Positions 15,294-23,860 of a stretch of DNA of 64,000 nucleotides are shown piece after piece. The DNA comes from CBDATA01 sp965215615. GTDB taxonomy: Bacteria > Acidobacteriota > Vicinamibacteria > Marinacidobacterales > Marinacidobacteraceae. The position numbers and the translations under genes were made by a program. Position 1 is the stretch's first letter, and each line of letters starts with the position of its first letter. The DNA is taken from NCBI GenBank assembly GCA_965215615.1, contig OZ244068.1, forward strand, positions 1,054,001 through 1,118,000. Direction: 5' to 3'. The notes beneath the pieces were generated by a model, which saw only the letters and a program-made list of their open reading frames with translations, made no database searches and was not told the DNA's origin.

Positions 15294-17723
15294 ATGCGTA
15301 TATGGGTGATGGGCGTTTCTTGTCTGCTGGTGGCGTTTCCCGCGTTCTCCCAGCCGCCGGGCGGCGAGGTTCTCGACGGAGTGACCGGCGAGCCGGTGGT
15401 GGGGGCGCTGATCGTTCCCGAGCCGATCACCACCGGTTCTCCCGAAGCGCTGACCGATGAGAACGGGCGCTTCGAGATCGAGCTGCCAGCGAGGACCTGG
15501 ACCGTATTCGTGAGCGCCGAGGGGTACTTCCCGCTTTCGGCCCGGGTTCCGCGAACCGGTTCCGAGTGGACGATCCGCCTCCTTCCTCGGGAGATCGAGG
15601 AGGTCGTCGCGGTGACCGCGAGCCCTCTCGAAGTCGAGGAGGTGTCTTCGACCTCGGTCGCCCCGGCGGAAGTGCTCGAAGTTGCGGGAACCGTGGACAA
15701 CATCTTCCGTGCGCTCTCCACCCTGCCGGGAGTCGCCGCCACCCAGGATTTCGGGAGCCGGCTCGCGGTGCGGGGCGGCACGCCCGACCAGAATCTGACC
15801 CTGATGGACGGGATCGAGGTGCATAACCCCTATCGTCTCTTCGGGCTGGTGAGCGCCTTCAATCCCGAAACCGTCCAGGATTTCTCGCTCTCGGCGGGCG
15901 GTTTTGGTGCCCAGTACGGCGACCGGCTCTCCTCGCTGCTCGTGATCGAGAATCGTCCGGGGGCGCGGCAGTTCGGGGCGACCACCTCGCTCAGCGTGAC
16001 CGACGGGAACGTCGTGCTCGAAGGCCCGCTGCCGGGGCCCGCCGGATCGTTCCTGCTCACCGGGCGGCGGACCTACTACGACCTCGTGGTCGGGCGGATC
16101 CTCGACCAGGACTTCCCCTCCTTCGCGGATGTCCAGTTCCAGGGCGGTTGGGAGTTCGGCCCCGGCCACCGCCTCACTCTGACCGGAGTGCGTTCCCGCG
16201 AGGACACGAACTTCTCTTTCGAGGAGGAAGACGACGAAGACACCCGGGTGGACTTCCTCTCCGACACCGAGACCGATCTGGGAGCGTTGCGGCTGGACAT
16301 GCTCCTCGGCAGCCGCACGATCGCGACGACCATCTTCTCCGCCTACCGGAACGGCGAGTTTCTCGATTTCGACGGATCCTTCCGCGATGACGACCGGCGC
16401 GCCGCCGACGGCTCGGGCGCGATCACCGAAGTCGTCTTCGATCGGGAGCTCTCGGTCACCGACTATTCGCTGCGACAGGAGTTCGGCTTCCGGCTCGGCG
16501 ACCGGAACCACCTGCTGGAGGCCGGTTTCGAGGTCCACCGGATCCGTTCGGGCATCTACCAGAACATCTCGGGCGACCGGAACGAGACGGTGGGCAACCC
16601 GACCAGCATCCAGGGCGGCTCGGCGCTTCCGGACCTCGTGGATTCCGATCTCTCCGGCTACCGGGCCGGGGCCTGGCTCGCCGACACCTACCGGGTGAAC
16701 GACAACTTCACCGTCGAACCCGGAATCCGGCTGGATACCAGCACGGTGAACGGCAAGTCCGTCCTGTCCCCGCGCCTCGCGGCCGAATGGGGCATCGGAC
16801 GCGGGTTCCGGCTGCGGGCCGCGGGCGGCCTCTACACCCAGAGCCCCGGCTACGAAAAGCTGATCCAGTCCGACTACTTCCTCGACCTGACGAACGCCGA
16901 GGAACTCTTTCACGAGCGCGCCACCCACCTGATCCTCGGCATCGACAAGCTCTTCCGGAACGGGGTGCGAGTGCGCCTCGAGGGGTACCGCAAGGACTAT
17001 CGCGACCTGCTGGTGGGTCGTCTCGAGACCGAGGAAGAGCGGCTCGGGCGGGTGTCCCGTTATCGCTTCCCGGCTGCGCTCGCGGGCGATATCCCCGAAG
17101 AAGCCCGGATCACGGTGAATCCGGAAAACGGCGGCGAGGGAGATGCGACCGGGCTCGATCTGTATGTGGAACGGCTCGATCCTTCGGCGCGGGTCAGTGG
17201 CTGGTTCTCCTATGCGTACGGCCGGGCCGACCGGGAGACCTACGGCCGCCGCTATCCCTTCGAATACGACCGTCCGCACTCTGCCAACCTGGTCGGGCAG
17301 ATTCGCCTCACCCGTCGCTTTTCCCTCGGGGGAACCTTCCGGGTCGCGAGCGGTTTTCCGTACACCCCGGCGACCGGTGTCCGGGTCGCTGCGACCGAGG
17401 ACGGTCTCGGCAATCTGGTTCCGGAGATCGACGAAGAGGGGAACTACGTCTATCAGGCGGACCTCGGGGGAGTCGGGAACCTCCATTCGGGACGCCTCCC
17501 GTACTACGCCCGCCTCGATCTTCGCCTCACCTTCCGGCCCGGCGGAAACACCGGGCGCTGGTCCTTCTACGCCGAAGTCATCAACGCGCTGAATCGGGAC
17601 AACGCCATCGCGATGGAGACCACCCTGGAAAGAAATCCGAACGGTGCGGTCCCGACGATTCAGGAGGAACCGGATCAGGGCTTTCCGCGGGTTCCGACCA
17701 TCGGCATCCGCTACCGCTTCTGA
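15294..17723 (+). CDS. TonB-dependent outer-membrane receptor
   Basis: 809 residues. Signal peptide 1-19 (ending AFSQ). A carboxypeptidase-regulatory-like domain occupies about 22-95, followed by a plug domain (EVAGTVDNIFRALSTLPGVA, then RGGTPDQNLTLMDGIEVHNPY) and a 22-strand-type barrel ending in the aromatic signature TIGIRYRF. It imports an unknown ligand using TonB energy. No Shine-Dalgarno is seen; TAGCCT lies 9 nt before the ATG. A later in-frame ATG (15309) would still leave most of the signal peptide. Confidence 0.88.
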   Translation: MRIWVMGVSCLLVAFPAFSQPPGGEVLDGVTGEPVVGALIVPEPITTGSPEALTDENGRFEIELPARTWTVFVSAEGYFPLSARVPRTGSEWTIRLLPREIEEVVAVTASPLEVEEVSSTSVAPAEVLEVAGTVDNIFRALSTLPGVAATQDFGSRLAVRGGTPDQNLTLMDGIEVHNPYRLFGLVSAFNPETVQDFSLSAGGFGAQYGDRLSSLLVIENRPGARQFGATTSLSVTDGNVVLEGPLPGPAGSFLLTGRRTYYDLVVGRILDQDFPSFADVQFQGGWEFGPGHRLTLTGVRSREDTNFSFEEEDDEDTRVDFLSDTETDLGALRLDMLLGSRTIATTIFSAYRNGEFLDFDGSFRDDDRRAADGSGAITEVVFDRELSVTDYSLRQEFGFRLGDRNHLLEAGFEVHRIRSGIYQNISGDRNETVGNPTSIQGGSALPDLVDSDLSGYRAGAWLADTYRVNDNFTVEPGIRLDTSTVNGKSVLSPRLAAEWGIGRGFRLRAAGGLYTQSPGYEKLIQSDYFLDLTNAEELFHERATHLILGIDKLFRNGVRVRLEGYRKDYRDLLVGRLETEEERLGRVSRYRFPAALAGDIPEEARITVNPENGGEGDATGLDLYVERLDPSARVSGWFSYAYGRADRETYGRRYPFEYDRPHSANLVGQIRLTRRFSLGGTFRVASGFPYTPATGVRVAATEDGLGNLVPEIDEEGNYVYQADLGGVGNLHSGRLPYYARLDLRLTFRPGGNTGRWSFYAEVINALNRDNAIAMETTLERNPNGAVPTIQEEPDQGFPRVPTIGIRYRF

Positions 17724-17724
17724 A

Positions 17725-18057
17725 ATGGCGCGGAAAGGGCCCCCGTTCCCGGAGCTCGCCGCCCGGATCGCGGAGAGCCTTCCCGAAAATCGGGACGACC
17801 TCGCCCCGGAACTCCTCCGGCTGGCCGGTGAGCTGCGCGGCCCCGAGCCAGAGCATCCACTGGTCGGCGGAGTGGCTCTTGCGCTCGGGGTCCACGACGG
17901 TACACGCGGTCTTGCCGCGCCGCTCCTTCGACTGGCTGCCGAGATGCTCGCCGACCAGACACCCGACGCGGACTGGACCGAGGAGGATCTCTACCGGTTT
18001 CTCGAGGGGCTCGGCCCCGAGCGGGCGGCTGATTTTCTCGAAGAAGTGGCGAAGTAG
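17725..18057 (+). CDS. Hypothetical protein
   Basis: 110 residues, starting 1 nt after the TonB receptor stop, so probably co-transcribed with it. All-helical and leucine/alanine-rich, with no signal peptide or membrane segment. A central ALALGVHDGTRGLAAPLLRLA and an acidic C-terminus (DADWTEEDLYRFLEGLGPE) are seen. I recognise no family. It ends 4 bp from the convergent SDR gene. Confidence 0.6.
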   Translation: MARKGPPFPELAARIAESLPENRDDLAPELLRLAGELRGPEPEHPLVGGVALALGVHDGTRGLAAPLLRLAAEMLADQTPDADWTEEDLYRFLEGLGPERAADFLEEVAK

Positions 18058-18061
18058 CCGT

Positions 18062-18826
18062 TCAGAACGGCGAGAAGCGGCCGTCGTGGGCGGTCCAGCC
18101 GCCATCGGCAAAAAGAACCGAACCGGTGACGTAACTCGCCGCATCGGAGAGCAGGAACACCGCGGGGCCGGCCATTTCGTCGGCGGTCGCCCAGCGGCCG
18201 AGCATGGTCTTGTCCGCATACGCCTGCTTCCAGTCGGGGCGCGACTCGATCGGGGCGGTGAGCGGGGTCTCGACGACTCCGGGTGCCAGCGCGTTCACCC
18301 GCACCCGGGGCGCGAATTCGGCGGCGGCGGTCCGCGCGAGCTGGACGATCCCCGCCTTGGTCGCGGCGTACACGCCCTGTCCCGGCTCCACCACCTGCGA
18401 CCGGATGGAGGAGAGAAGAACGATGCTCCCTCCGCCGGCGGCGGCGATCGCCGGCGCACCGTGGCGGATCGCAAGAAAGGCTCCGCGGAGGTTCAGCGAG
18501 ACGACCCGCTCGAATTCCCCGGCGGTGGTCTCGGCGAGGCGCTTCCTGACGTTCACGCCGGGAGTCACGACGAGCCCATACGGTTCGAACCCCCGAAAGA
18601 GCGCCTCCACCGAATCTTCCGAGCGGATGTCCACCTGACAGATCCGGGCCGCGCCGCCCGCTTGGCGGATCCCGGCGGCGACCCGTTCCGCGGCGGTTTC
18701 GTCCTGATCGGCCACCACCACCCGGGCACCCATCCGGGCTGCGAGCGCGGCGCTCGCCGCTCCGATGCCGGAAGCGCCACCGAGGATCACCACGTCGCGC
18801 CCGTCGAGAGGGAAGGGGTCTGGCAT
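18062..18826 (-). CDS. Short-chain dehydrogenase/reductase (SDR)
   Basis: 254 residues, classical SDR length. The Rossmann glycine motif GGASGIGAAS is near residue 16, and catalytic SSIRSQ, then YAATK give the Ser-Tyr-Lys set. A C-terminal LFADGGWT segment is typical of the family. The usual NNAG motif is replaced by VTPGVN, so the fourth catalytic position may differ. NAD(P)-dependent oxidoreductase of unknown substrate. It diverges from the M20 peptidase with 24 bp between starts, with GATAAT 8 nt upstream. Confidence 0.87.
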   Translation of the reverse strand: MPDPFPLDGRDVVILGGASGIGAASAALAARMGARVVVADQDETAAERVAAGIRQAGGAARICQVDIRSEDSVEALFRGFEPYGLVVTPGVNVRKRLAETTAGEFERVVSLNLRGAFLAIRHGAPAIAAAGGGSIVLLSSIRSQVVEPGQGVYAATKAGIVQLARTAAAEFAPRVRVNALAPGVVETPLTAPIESRPDWKQAYADKTMLGRWATADEMAGPAVFLLSDAASYVTGSVLFADGGWTAHDGRFSPF

Positions 18827-18834
18827 GGCCGGCG

Positions 18835-18842
18835 ATTATCCT
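18835..18842. promoter_or_regulatory. Overlapping divergent -10 elements (SDR / M20 peptidase)
   Basis: The 8-bp stretch ATTATCCT reads GATAAT on the minus strand (8 nt before the SDR start) and TATCCT on the plus strand (8 nt before the M20 start). Both genes lack a Shine-Dalgarno. Confidence 0.5.
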
Positions 18843-18850
18843 CTGAACGC

Positions 18851-20134
18851 ATGACGCTCCAACCGGTCGCGCCCGGAATCGAGGCGCGCATCCTCCGCGA
18901 GGTCGAGCGGGCGCGGGACGAGATCGCCCACTGGACCGGCGAGCTGATCCGGATCCCGACGGTGAGCCCGCCGGGGGAGCACTACCCGGAGTGCGCCGAA
19001 GCGATCGGCGACCGGCTCCGGGAGGCCGGGTTCGCCGTCGAGTACGACGACCCGCCGAACCGGCTGTGTCCGCCCGGTTCGGAGAAGTTTCCGCGCCGGA
19101 ACGTCATCGGCCGGCTGGGAGACGGCGAGCGGCGGGTCCACCTGAACGGCCACTTCGACGTGGTTCCGGCGGGAGAAGGCTGGACTTCGGACCCTTTCTC
19201 CGGCGAGGTCCGGGATGGCTCGGTCTGGGGGCGAGGCGCGAGTGACATGAAAGGGGGTCTTGCTGCCGCTCTCTTCGCGGCGGAGGCGATCCGGCGGGCC
19301 GGAGTGCGGCTCGGCGGCGCGCTCGAAATCTCCGGCACGGTGGACGAGGAGGTGGGCGGGCTCGCCGGGGTTGGCTGGCTCGCGGAATCGGGGAGGTTTC
19401 CGCCGGGGGCAGTGGTCATCATCCCGGAGCCTTTCGGTTCGCGCCGGGTTTCGGTGGGGCATCGGGGGGTCTATTGGTTCCGGGTCACCGCCCGCGGCGA
19501 GACGGCTCACGGGAGCATGCCCTTCCTCGGCAAGAACGCCATCGAGCAGTTGGGGGCGCTTCTCGAAGACATCCGCGCCGATTGGAAGCCGCGGCTCGCG
19601 GAGCGCCGCACGAGCCTGCCGGTGGTCCCCGAGGGTGCCCGCTTCGCCGCCATCAACGTGAACAGCATCCGGGGCGGACAGATCGGGCAGGGGCTCGAAA
19701 GCCCCCAGGTCCCCGATCGGGCGGAGCTGGTGGTGGACCGGCGCTTCCTGCCGGAGGAGGGGCTCGCGGAGGTGCGCCGCGAGGTTCGCGACTGGGTCGC
19801 CGCCTGCGCCCGCCGCGCCCCGGAGCGGGACTTCGTGATCGAGGATCTGCTCACCGTCGAGCCGGTACGGACACCCTCCGGGTCGCCCGCCATCGCCGCG
19901 GTGCGTTACGGGGTGGAGCGGGCGCTCGGGGAAAGGGTGGAAGAGGTCGCGAGCCCGGGAACCTACGACCACAAGCATGTGACCCGGATCGCCGGGGTCC
20001 CGGATTGCGTCGCCTACGGACCCGGCATTCTCGAGCTCGCCCACCGCCCGGACGAACACTGCCCGGTGGAGGAGCTGGTCCGCGCCACCGGCGCACTCGC
20101 GCTCGCTTCCGCCGCGCTGCTTGGCGCTTCGTAG
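18851..20134 (+). CDS. M20-family (ArgE/DapE/ACY1) metallopeptidase/deacylase
   Basis: 427 residues. Di-zinc hydrolase motifs: LNGHFDVVPAGEGW (His and Asp), GRGASDMKGG (bridging Asp), TVDEEVGG (Glu base and ligand) and a late HRPDEHCPV (His ligand). A dimerisation domain lies between (RGETAHGSMPF). No signal peptide, so cytoplasmic. The family removes acyl groups or cleaves small peptides; the exact substrate cannot be read from sequence. TATCCT lies 8 nt before the ATG, suggesting leaderless transcription. Confidence 0.88.
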   Translation: MTLQPVAPGIEARILREVERARDEIAHWTGELIRIPTVSPPGEHYPECAEAIGDRLREAGFAVEYDDPPNRLCPPGSEKFPRRNVIGRLGDGERRVHLNGHFDVVPAGEGWTSDPFSGEVRDGSVWGRGASDMKGGLAAALFAAEAIRRAGVRLGGALEISGTVDEEVGGLAGVGWLAESGRFPPGAVVIIPEPFGSRRVSVGHRGVYWFRVTARGETAHGSMPFLGKNAIEQLGALLEDIRADWKPRLAERRTSLPVVPEGARFAAINVNSIRGGQIGQGLESPQVPDRAELVVDRRFLPEEGLAEVRREVRDWVAACARRAPERDFVIEDLLTVEPVRTPSGSPAIAAVRYGVERALGERVEEVASPGTYDHKHVTRIAGVPDCVAYGPGILELAHRPDEHCPVEELVRATGALALASAALLGAS

Positions 20135-20138
20135 ATCC

Positions 20139-21413
20139 ATGAAACGTCGGACTCTTCTCGGGGCGGTCGGAGGAACGCTGGTCGCCCGTTCGTCTTCGGC
20201 GCTCGAAGCGGCGGTGGCATCGCTCGGCGGGCAGGGCCCCTCGGAGGCGGCGCGGAACGAGGATTTCTGGTTCCGGGTGCGCGAGTCGTTCAGCATCGAC
20301 CGGAACCACATCAACCTGAACAGCGGCAGCGTGAGTCCGGCTCCGCTCCCGGTCCAGCGTGCGATGCACCAGTACTGGGAGATCACCAACATGGGGCCGT
20401 CGCTCTATGTGGACGAGTTGCTCGCGCCGCGACTGGAGGTGGCGCGGCGGCGGCTTGCGGAAACCTTCGGATGCAGCCCGGAAGAGCTCGCCTTCACCCG
20501 GAACGCCAGCGAGGCGATGGAGATCGTCCAGTTCGGGTTGCGCCTCAAAGCCGGGGACGAGGTGCTGACCACCACCCAGGATTACCCCCGGATGCTCACC
20601 ACCTGGCGCCAGCGCGAGCGCCGCGACGGCATCCGGCTCCGCACCGTGGCCTACCCCACTCCGCCCGAGGATCTCTCCCAGCTCACCGCGATCCTCGAGG
20701 AGGCCATCACCCCGCGGACCCGGGCGCTGATGATCTGCCACACCACCTTCACCACCGGGCAGATCTTCCCGGTGGGCGAGATCTGCCGCATGGCGCGCCG
20801 GCGCGGGGTGGAGACGATCGTGGATGGAGCACATGGTTTCGCCCACTTCCCGTTCACCCGCGAGGAACTCGACTGCGACTACTACGGAACGAGCCTCCAC
20901 AAATGGCTGTTCGCTCCGGTGGGAACCGGCTTCCTGTATGTCCGCAAGGAGAAGATTCCGGGCCTCTGGCCGCTCATGGCCGCCCCCGAGTCGCAGGACG
21001 ACGACATCCGCAAGTTCGAGCAGATCGGTACGAGCCCGGTGGCACTCCGGGGGCCGATTACCGAGGCGGTCACCTTCCACGAAGGACTCGGCCCGGAGCG
21101 CAAGGCAGCCCGCCTCGTCTATCTGCGAAACCGCTGGGCGGAGCGGGTCCGGGAGCTTCCCGGGGTCACGGTTCTCAACCCGCCCGATCCGGCTCAGGCG
21201 TGCGGCATCGGGGCGATGCGGATCGCGGGAGTGGATTCCGCCGATCTCACCGACTTTCTGGAGAGGAAATATCGAATCCACGTGCGGCCGCGTTTCGTCC
21301 GCGGAGAGTTCGACTGCATTCGGGTGTCGCCGAGTGTGTTTTCGACGGTCGAGGAAGTGGATCTCTTTGTCTCCGCGATCGAGGATGCCGTGCGCTCGGG
21401 CATCCGGGGATGA
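20139..21413 (+). CDS. Class V aminotransferase (isopenicillin-N epimerase-like), Tat-exported
   Basis: 424 residues. The N-terminus MKRRTLLGAVGGTLVA has twin arginines followed by a hydrophobic stretch, a likely Tat signal. PLP fold type I: DGAHGFAHF holds the PLP-binding Asp and His, and YYGTSLHKWLFAPVGTGFLY holds the Schiff-base lysine. Early TRNASEAMEI is the phosphate-binding loop. Related proteins are annotated as cysteine desulfurase-like or isopenicillin-N epimerase-like; the substrate is unknown. Starts 4 bp after the M20 peptidase stop, and the stop overlaps the transporter start (ATGA). Confidence 0.87.
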   Translation: MKRRTLLGAVGGTLVARSSSALEAAVASLGGQGPSEAARNEDFWFRVRESFSIDRNHINLNSGSVSPAPLPVQRAMHQYWEITNMGPSLYVDELLAPRLEVARRRLAETFGCSPEELAFTRNASEAMEIVQFGLRLKAGDEVLTTTQDYPRMLTTWRQRERRDGIRLRTVAYPTPPEDLSQLTAILEEAITPRTRALMICHTTFTTGQIFPVGEICRMARRRGVETIVDGAHGFAHFPFTREELDCDYYGTSLHKWLFAPVGTGFLYVRKEKIPGLWPLMAAPESQDDDIRKFEQIGTSPVALRGPITEAVTFHEGLGPERKAARLVYLRNRWAERVRELPGVTVLNPPDPAQACGIGAMRIAGVDSADLTDFLERKYRIHVRPRFVRGEFDCIRVSPSVFSTVEEVDLFVSAIEDAVRSGIRG

Positions 21414-22372
21414 CCGCCCGACTCGCCGCGGCGCTCCGGATCGGGACGGCCGGGTTCCCGGCGTGGGTGTTCCTGAGCAGCGGAGTCGCGCTCTTTCGTC
21501 CGGAAGCGTTCACCTGGTTTTCGGGCGGCCTCATCACGGCCGGCCTCGGGATCATCATGCTGGGGATGGGGCTGACTCTCGAGGTGGAGGATTTCCGCCG
21601 GGTGCTGGCGCGTCCGTTTCCGATCGGGCTCGGTGTCTTTTTCCAGTTCCTCGTGATGCCGCTCCTCGGCTTTTCGCTCGCGGCCCTGTTCGACCTCCCG
21701 GTCGGGTTCGCGGTGGGGCTGATTCTGGTTTCCTGCTGTCCGGGCGGGGTCGCATCCAATGTGATTTCGTACCTCGCGCTCGCGAGCGTTCCACTCTCGG
21801 TCTCGATGACCGCGGTCTCGACGGCGGTTTCGGTGGTGATGACCCCGGCGCTCACCGCGTGGCTCGCGAGCAGTCGGGTGGAGGTTCCGGCGGCGGGACT
21901 CCTGCTCACCACGCTTCAGGTCGTTCTCCTCCCGGTGGCGGGGGGACTCCTGCTCCGCCGCTACGCGCCCCGCCTCAGTCGCCACCTGCTCCCCTACGGC
22001 CCGTTCACGGCGGTGGTGCTGATCACGCTCATCGTCGCGTCCATCATCGGTGCCTCACGGGAGGCGATCCTCGATTCGGCGGGGATGCTGATCGCCGCGG
22101 TGGCGTGCCTCCATATCGGCGGCTTCGGGCTCGGCTATGCGCTGAGCCGTCTGCTCGGCCGGGCCGAGACGGTGTCCCGGACCATCGCCATCGAGGTCGG
22201 CATGCAGAATTCGGGGCTCGGGGTGGTGCTCTCCGCCCAGAATTTCGCGAACCCGCTGGTCGCGGCACCGAGCGCGATTTCGAGCCTCGCGCACTCGGTG
22301 ATCGGAAGCGCGGTCGCCGCGTTCTGGCGTGCCCGCATCCCCAGCGAAATCAGGGAAAGAACGCGATCTTGA
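21410..22372 (+). CDS. Bile acid:sodium symporter (BASS) family transporter
   Basis: 320 residues with about nine or ten membrane helices. Family motifs: GLGIIMLGMGLTLEVEDF, LILVSCCPGGVASNVISYLA (the crossover region that binds Na+) and TIAIEVGMQNSGLGVVLSAQ. It couples sodium to uptake of an organic anion. The ATG overlaps the aminotransferase stop (ATGA), suggesting it moves that enzyme's substrate or product. Its 3' end overlaps a small convergent gene by 23 bp. Confidence 0.92.
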   Translation: MTARLAAALRIGTAGFPAWVFLSSGVALFRPEAFTWFSGGLITAGLGIIMLGMGLTLEVEDFRRVLARPFPIGLGVFFQFLVMPLLGFSLAALFDLPVGFAVGLILVSCCPGGVASNVISYLALASVPLSVSMTAVSTAVSVVMTPALTAWLASSRVEVPAAGLLLTTLQVVLLPVAGGLLLRRYAPRLSRHLLPYGPFTAVVLITLIVASIIGASREAILDSAGMLIAAVACLHIGGFGLGYALSRLLGRAETVSRTIAIEVGMQNSGLGVVLSAQNFANPLVAAPSAISSLAHSVIGSAVAAFWRARIPSEIRERTRS

Positions 22373-22547
22373 TGAGCAGGCAGATGATGATCGGCCCGTA
22401 TGTGACCTTGAGCATCCGGATATCGGAGCGCAGCTCAGCCATCTCGAGCCGGATCTCGCCGGCGACCTGGGCGAGATCTTCCTTGGTCGCGAGATGCCGG
22501 ATATCGGGGACCACCGCAGCGGCGGCGCGGGCCGTGGTTTCGCTCAC
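22350..22547 (-). CDS. Small coiled-coil/TM protein (DUF1640/CCDC90-like), 5' end probably frameshifted
   Basis: 65 residues from a GTG start: ATKEDL motif, a heptad-like coiled coil (LAQVAGEIRLEMAELRSDI) and one C-terminal membrane helix. Upstream, the same frame encodes a plausible family N-terminus (KSFDAVLDAFREAGV) but has no start. An ATG at 22608 (MTHVV) is one base out of register, separated by a CCCC run (minus strand) at 22591-22594. One extra C would explain it, restoring an 85-residue protein. Function unknown; homologues occur near mobile DNA. Confidence 0.6.
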   Translation of the reverse strand: MSETTARAAAAVVPDIRHLATKEDLAQVAGEIRLEMAELRSDIRMLKVTYGPIIICLLIKIAFFP

Positions 22548-22802
22548 ACCCGCTTCACGAAAGGCATCGAGGACTGCGTCAAAGGACTTCGGGGACGACG
22601 TGGGTCATGTCGCCGAGCCCTGGTGGAGGGAGAGGGAACCGCGAGCAGGAAAGACATGGAGTCACCGGCGCGGAAGGCGCTTTCGGAAAGAGGTGGACCA
22701 AGGTCTTCGCCGAACTCCCGGATATCGGGCGGCGCGAGCGGAGACGCGAAGAGCGTCTGCTACGCATGGGAGGGAGGTAGCACGGATTGCTTCGTGACGG
22801 CG

Positions 22803-22808
22803 TAGGCT
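22803..22808 (+). promoter_or_regulatory. -10-like TAGGCT, 8 nt before the amidohydrolase start
   Basis: TAGGCT, 8 nt, ATG; no Shine-Dalgarno. Matches the TANNNT leaderless pattern. Confidence 0.35.
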
Positions 22809-22816
22809 CTTCGGCC

Positions 22817-23839
22817 ATGAAGTTTCTCCTCTCCGCCTGCCTCGTTTTCGCGTTCGCCGCTCCCGCAGCGGCCCAGCCCGAGTTCCACGATGCCCACTTT
22901 CATCCGACCAATTACATCCAGCGGGAAATCGACCTCACCGAGTTTCTCGGGATGATGGGGGATCGCGTGGGACGGACGGCTCTCATGGCCATCCCGCTCC
23001 AGCAGAAGTGGGACTACCTGGTTTCCGGAGACCGGGCCCCCGATTACTACCTGCGGACCGATACACCGCTCTACTACTACGCGTTCGTGGACGCGATGCT
23101 CGCGGATGCCTTTCTGGCGCTTCCGCCCGAGGATCGGGAACGCTTCGACCCGATGATCACCGGGTTCAATCCGACCGACATGTACGCGGCGGACCACATC
23201 CGGCGCGCGCTGCGGATGTATCCGGGGGTGTTCAGCGGCATCGGTGAGTTTTCCATCCACAAGGAAGTGGTCACCCCGAAGACGCTCGGCCATGCGGCGA
23301 GCCTCCGGAACCCCGCGCTCGACCGCATCCTCGCCTTCGCCGGAGAAGCCGGGCTGTTGGCTCTGATCCATTGCGACGCGGACGTGATCCTGCCGCGTCC
23401 GGGGGATGCTCCGGCGCATCTCGACCCGTTCCTCGATCTCGTCCGCAAACATCCGGAAACGACCATCGTCTGGGCGCACGCCGGGCTCGGCCGGTTCGTG
23501 GAGCCGGTCCCCGGGTACGTGGAGTCGCTTCAGGCGGCGCTCGAGGACGAGACGCTCGCGCATCTCCATATGGATCTCTCGTGGGATGTGGTTGCGGAGC
23601 AGGTGGCGGGCGATCCGGCCTGGTCGGACCTCGTGAACCGCTTTCCGGACCGGTTTCTGATCGGATCGGACAGCGTGATTCCGGCCGACGCGGAGGCGTA
23701 TCTCAGGAATCTCACCGTCTGGGAAGAGCTCGTGGATCGGCTCACCCCGGAAGCGAGCCACGCCCTTCGCATCGGAAACTACGAGCGGCTCTTCGGCGAA
23801 GCACGCCGGCGGGTCCGGGAATACGAGGCGGGGCGATAA
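22817..23839 (+). CDS. Exported amidohydrolase-2-like metal-dependent hydrolase
   Basis: 340 residues with a signal peptide (MKFLLSACLVFAFAAPAAAQ). TIM-barrel metal-hydrolase landmarks in order: FHDAHFHP (HxH), GIGEFSIHKE, LIHCDAD, VWAHAGLG and LIGSDSVIP (final Asp). This resembles the PF04909 amidohydrolase group, which acts on C-C or C-N bonds of carboxylates; the substrate is not identifiable. The signal peptide places it in the periplasm. Confidence 0.83.
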   Translation: MKFLLSACLVFAFAAPAAAQPEFHDAHFHPTNYIQREIDLTEFLGMMGDRVGRTALMAIPLQQKWDYLVSGDRAPDYYLRTDTPLYYYAFVDAMLADAFLALPPEDRERFDPMITGFNPTDMYAADHIRRALRMYPGVFSGIGEFSIHKEVVTPKTLGHAASLRNPALDRILAFAGEAGLLALIHCDADVILPRPGDAPAHLDPFLDLVRKHPETTIVWAHAGLGRFVEPVPGYVESLQAALEDETLAHLHMDLSWDVVAEQVAGDPAWSDLVNRFPDRFLIGSDSVIPADAEAYLRNLTVWEELVDRLTPEASHALRIGNYERLFGEARRRVREYEAGR

Positions 23840-23860
23840 TCCCCTCCGAGCGCCCTCCCG

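Noticed and set aside
18835..18842. ATTATCCT as a transcription-factor operator
   Set aside because: Position 8 nt from both divergent starts fits a shared -10 element better; no longer palindrome surrounds it.
22579..22818. Minus-strand open frame between the amidohydrolase and the DUF1640-like gene
   Set aside because: Low-complexity Arg/Ser/Pro product without motifs. Apart from the possible ATG at 22608 the segment 22609-22802 shows nothing I can assign.
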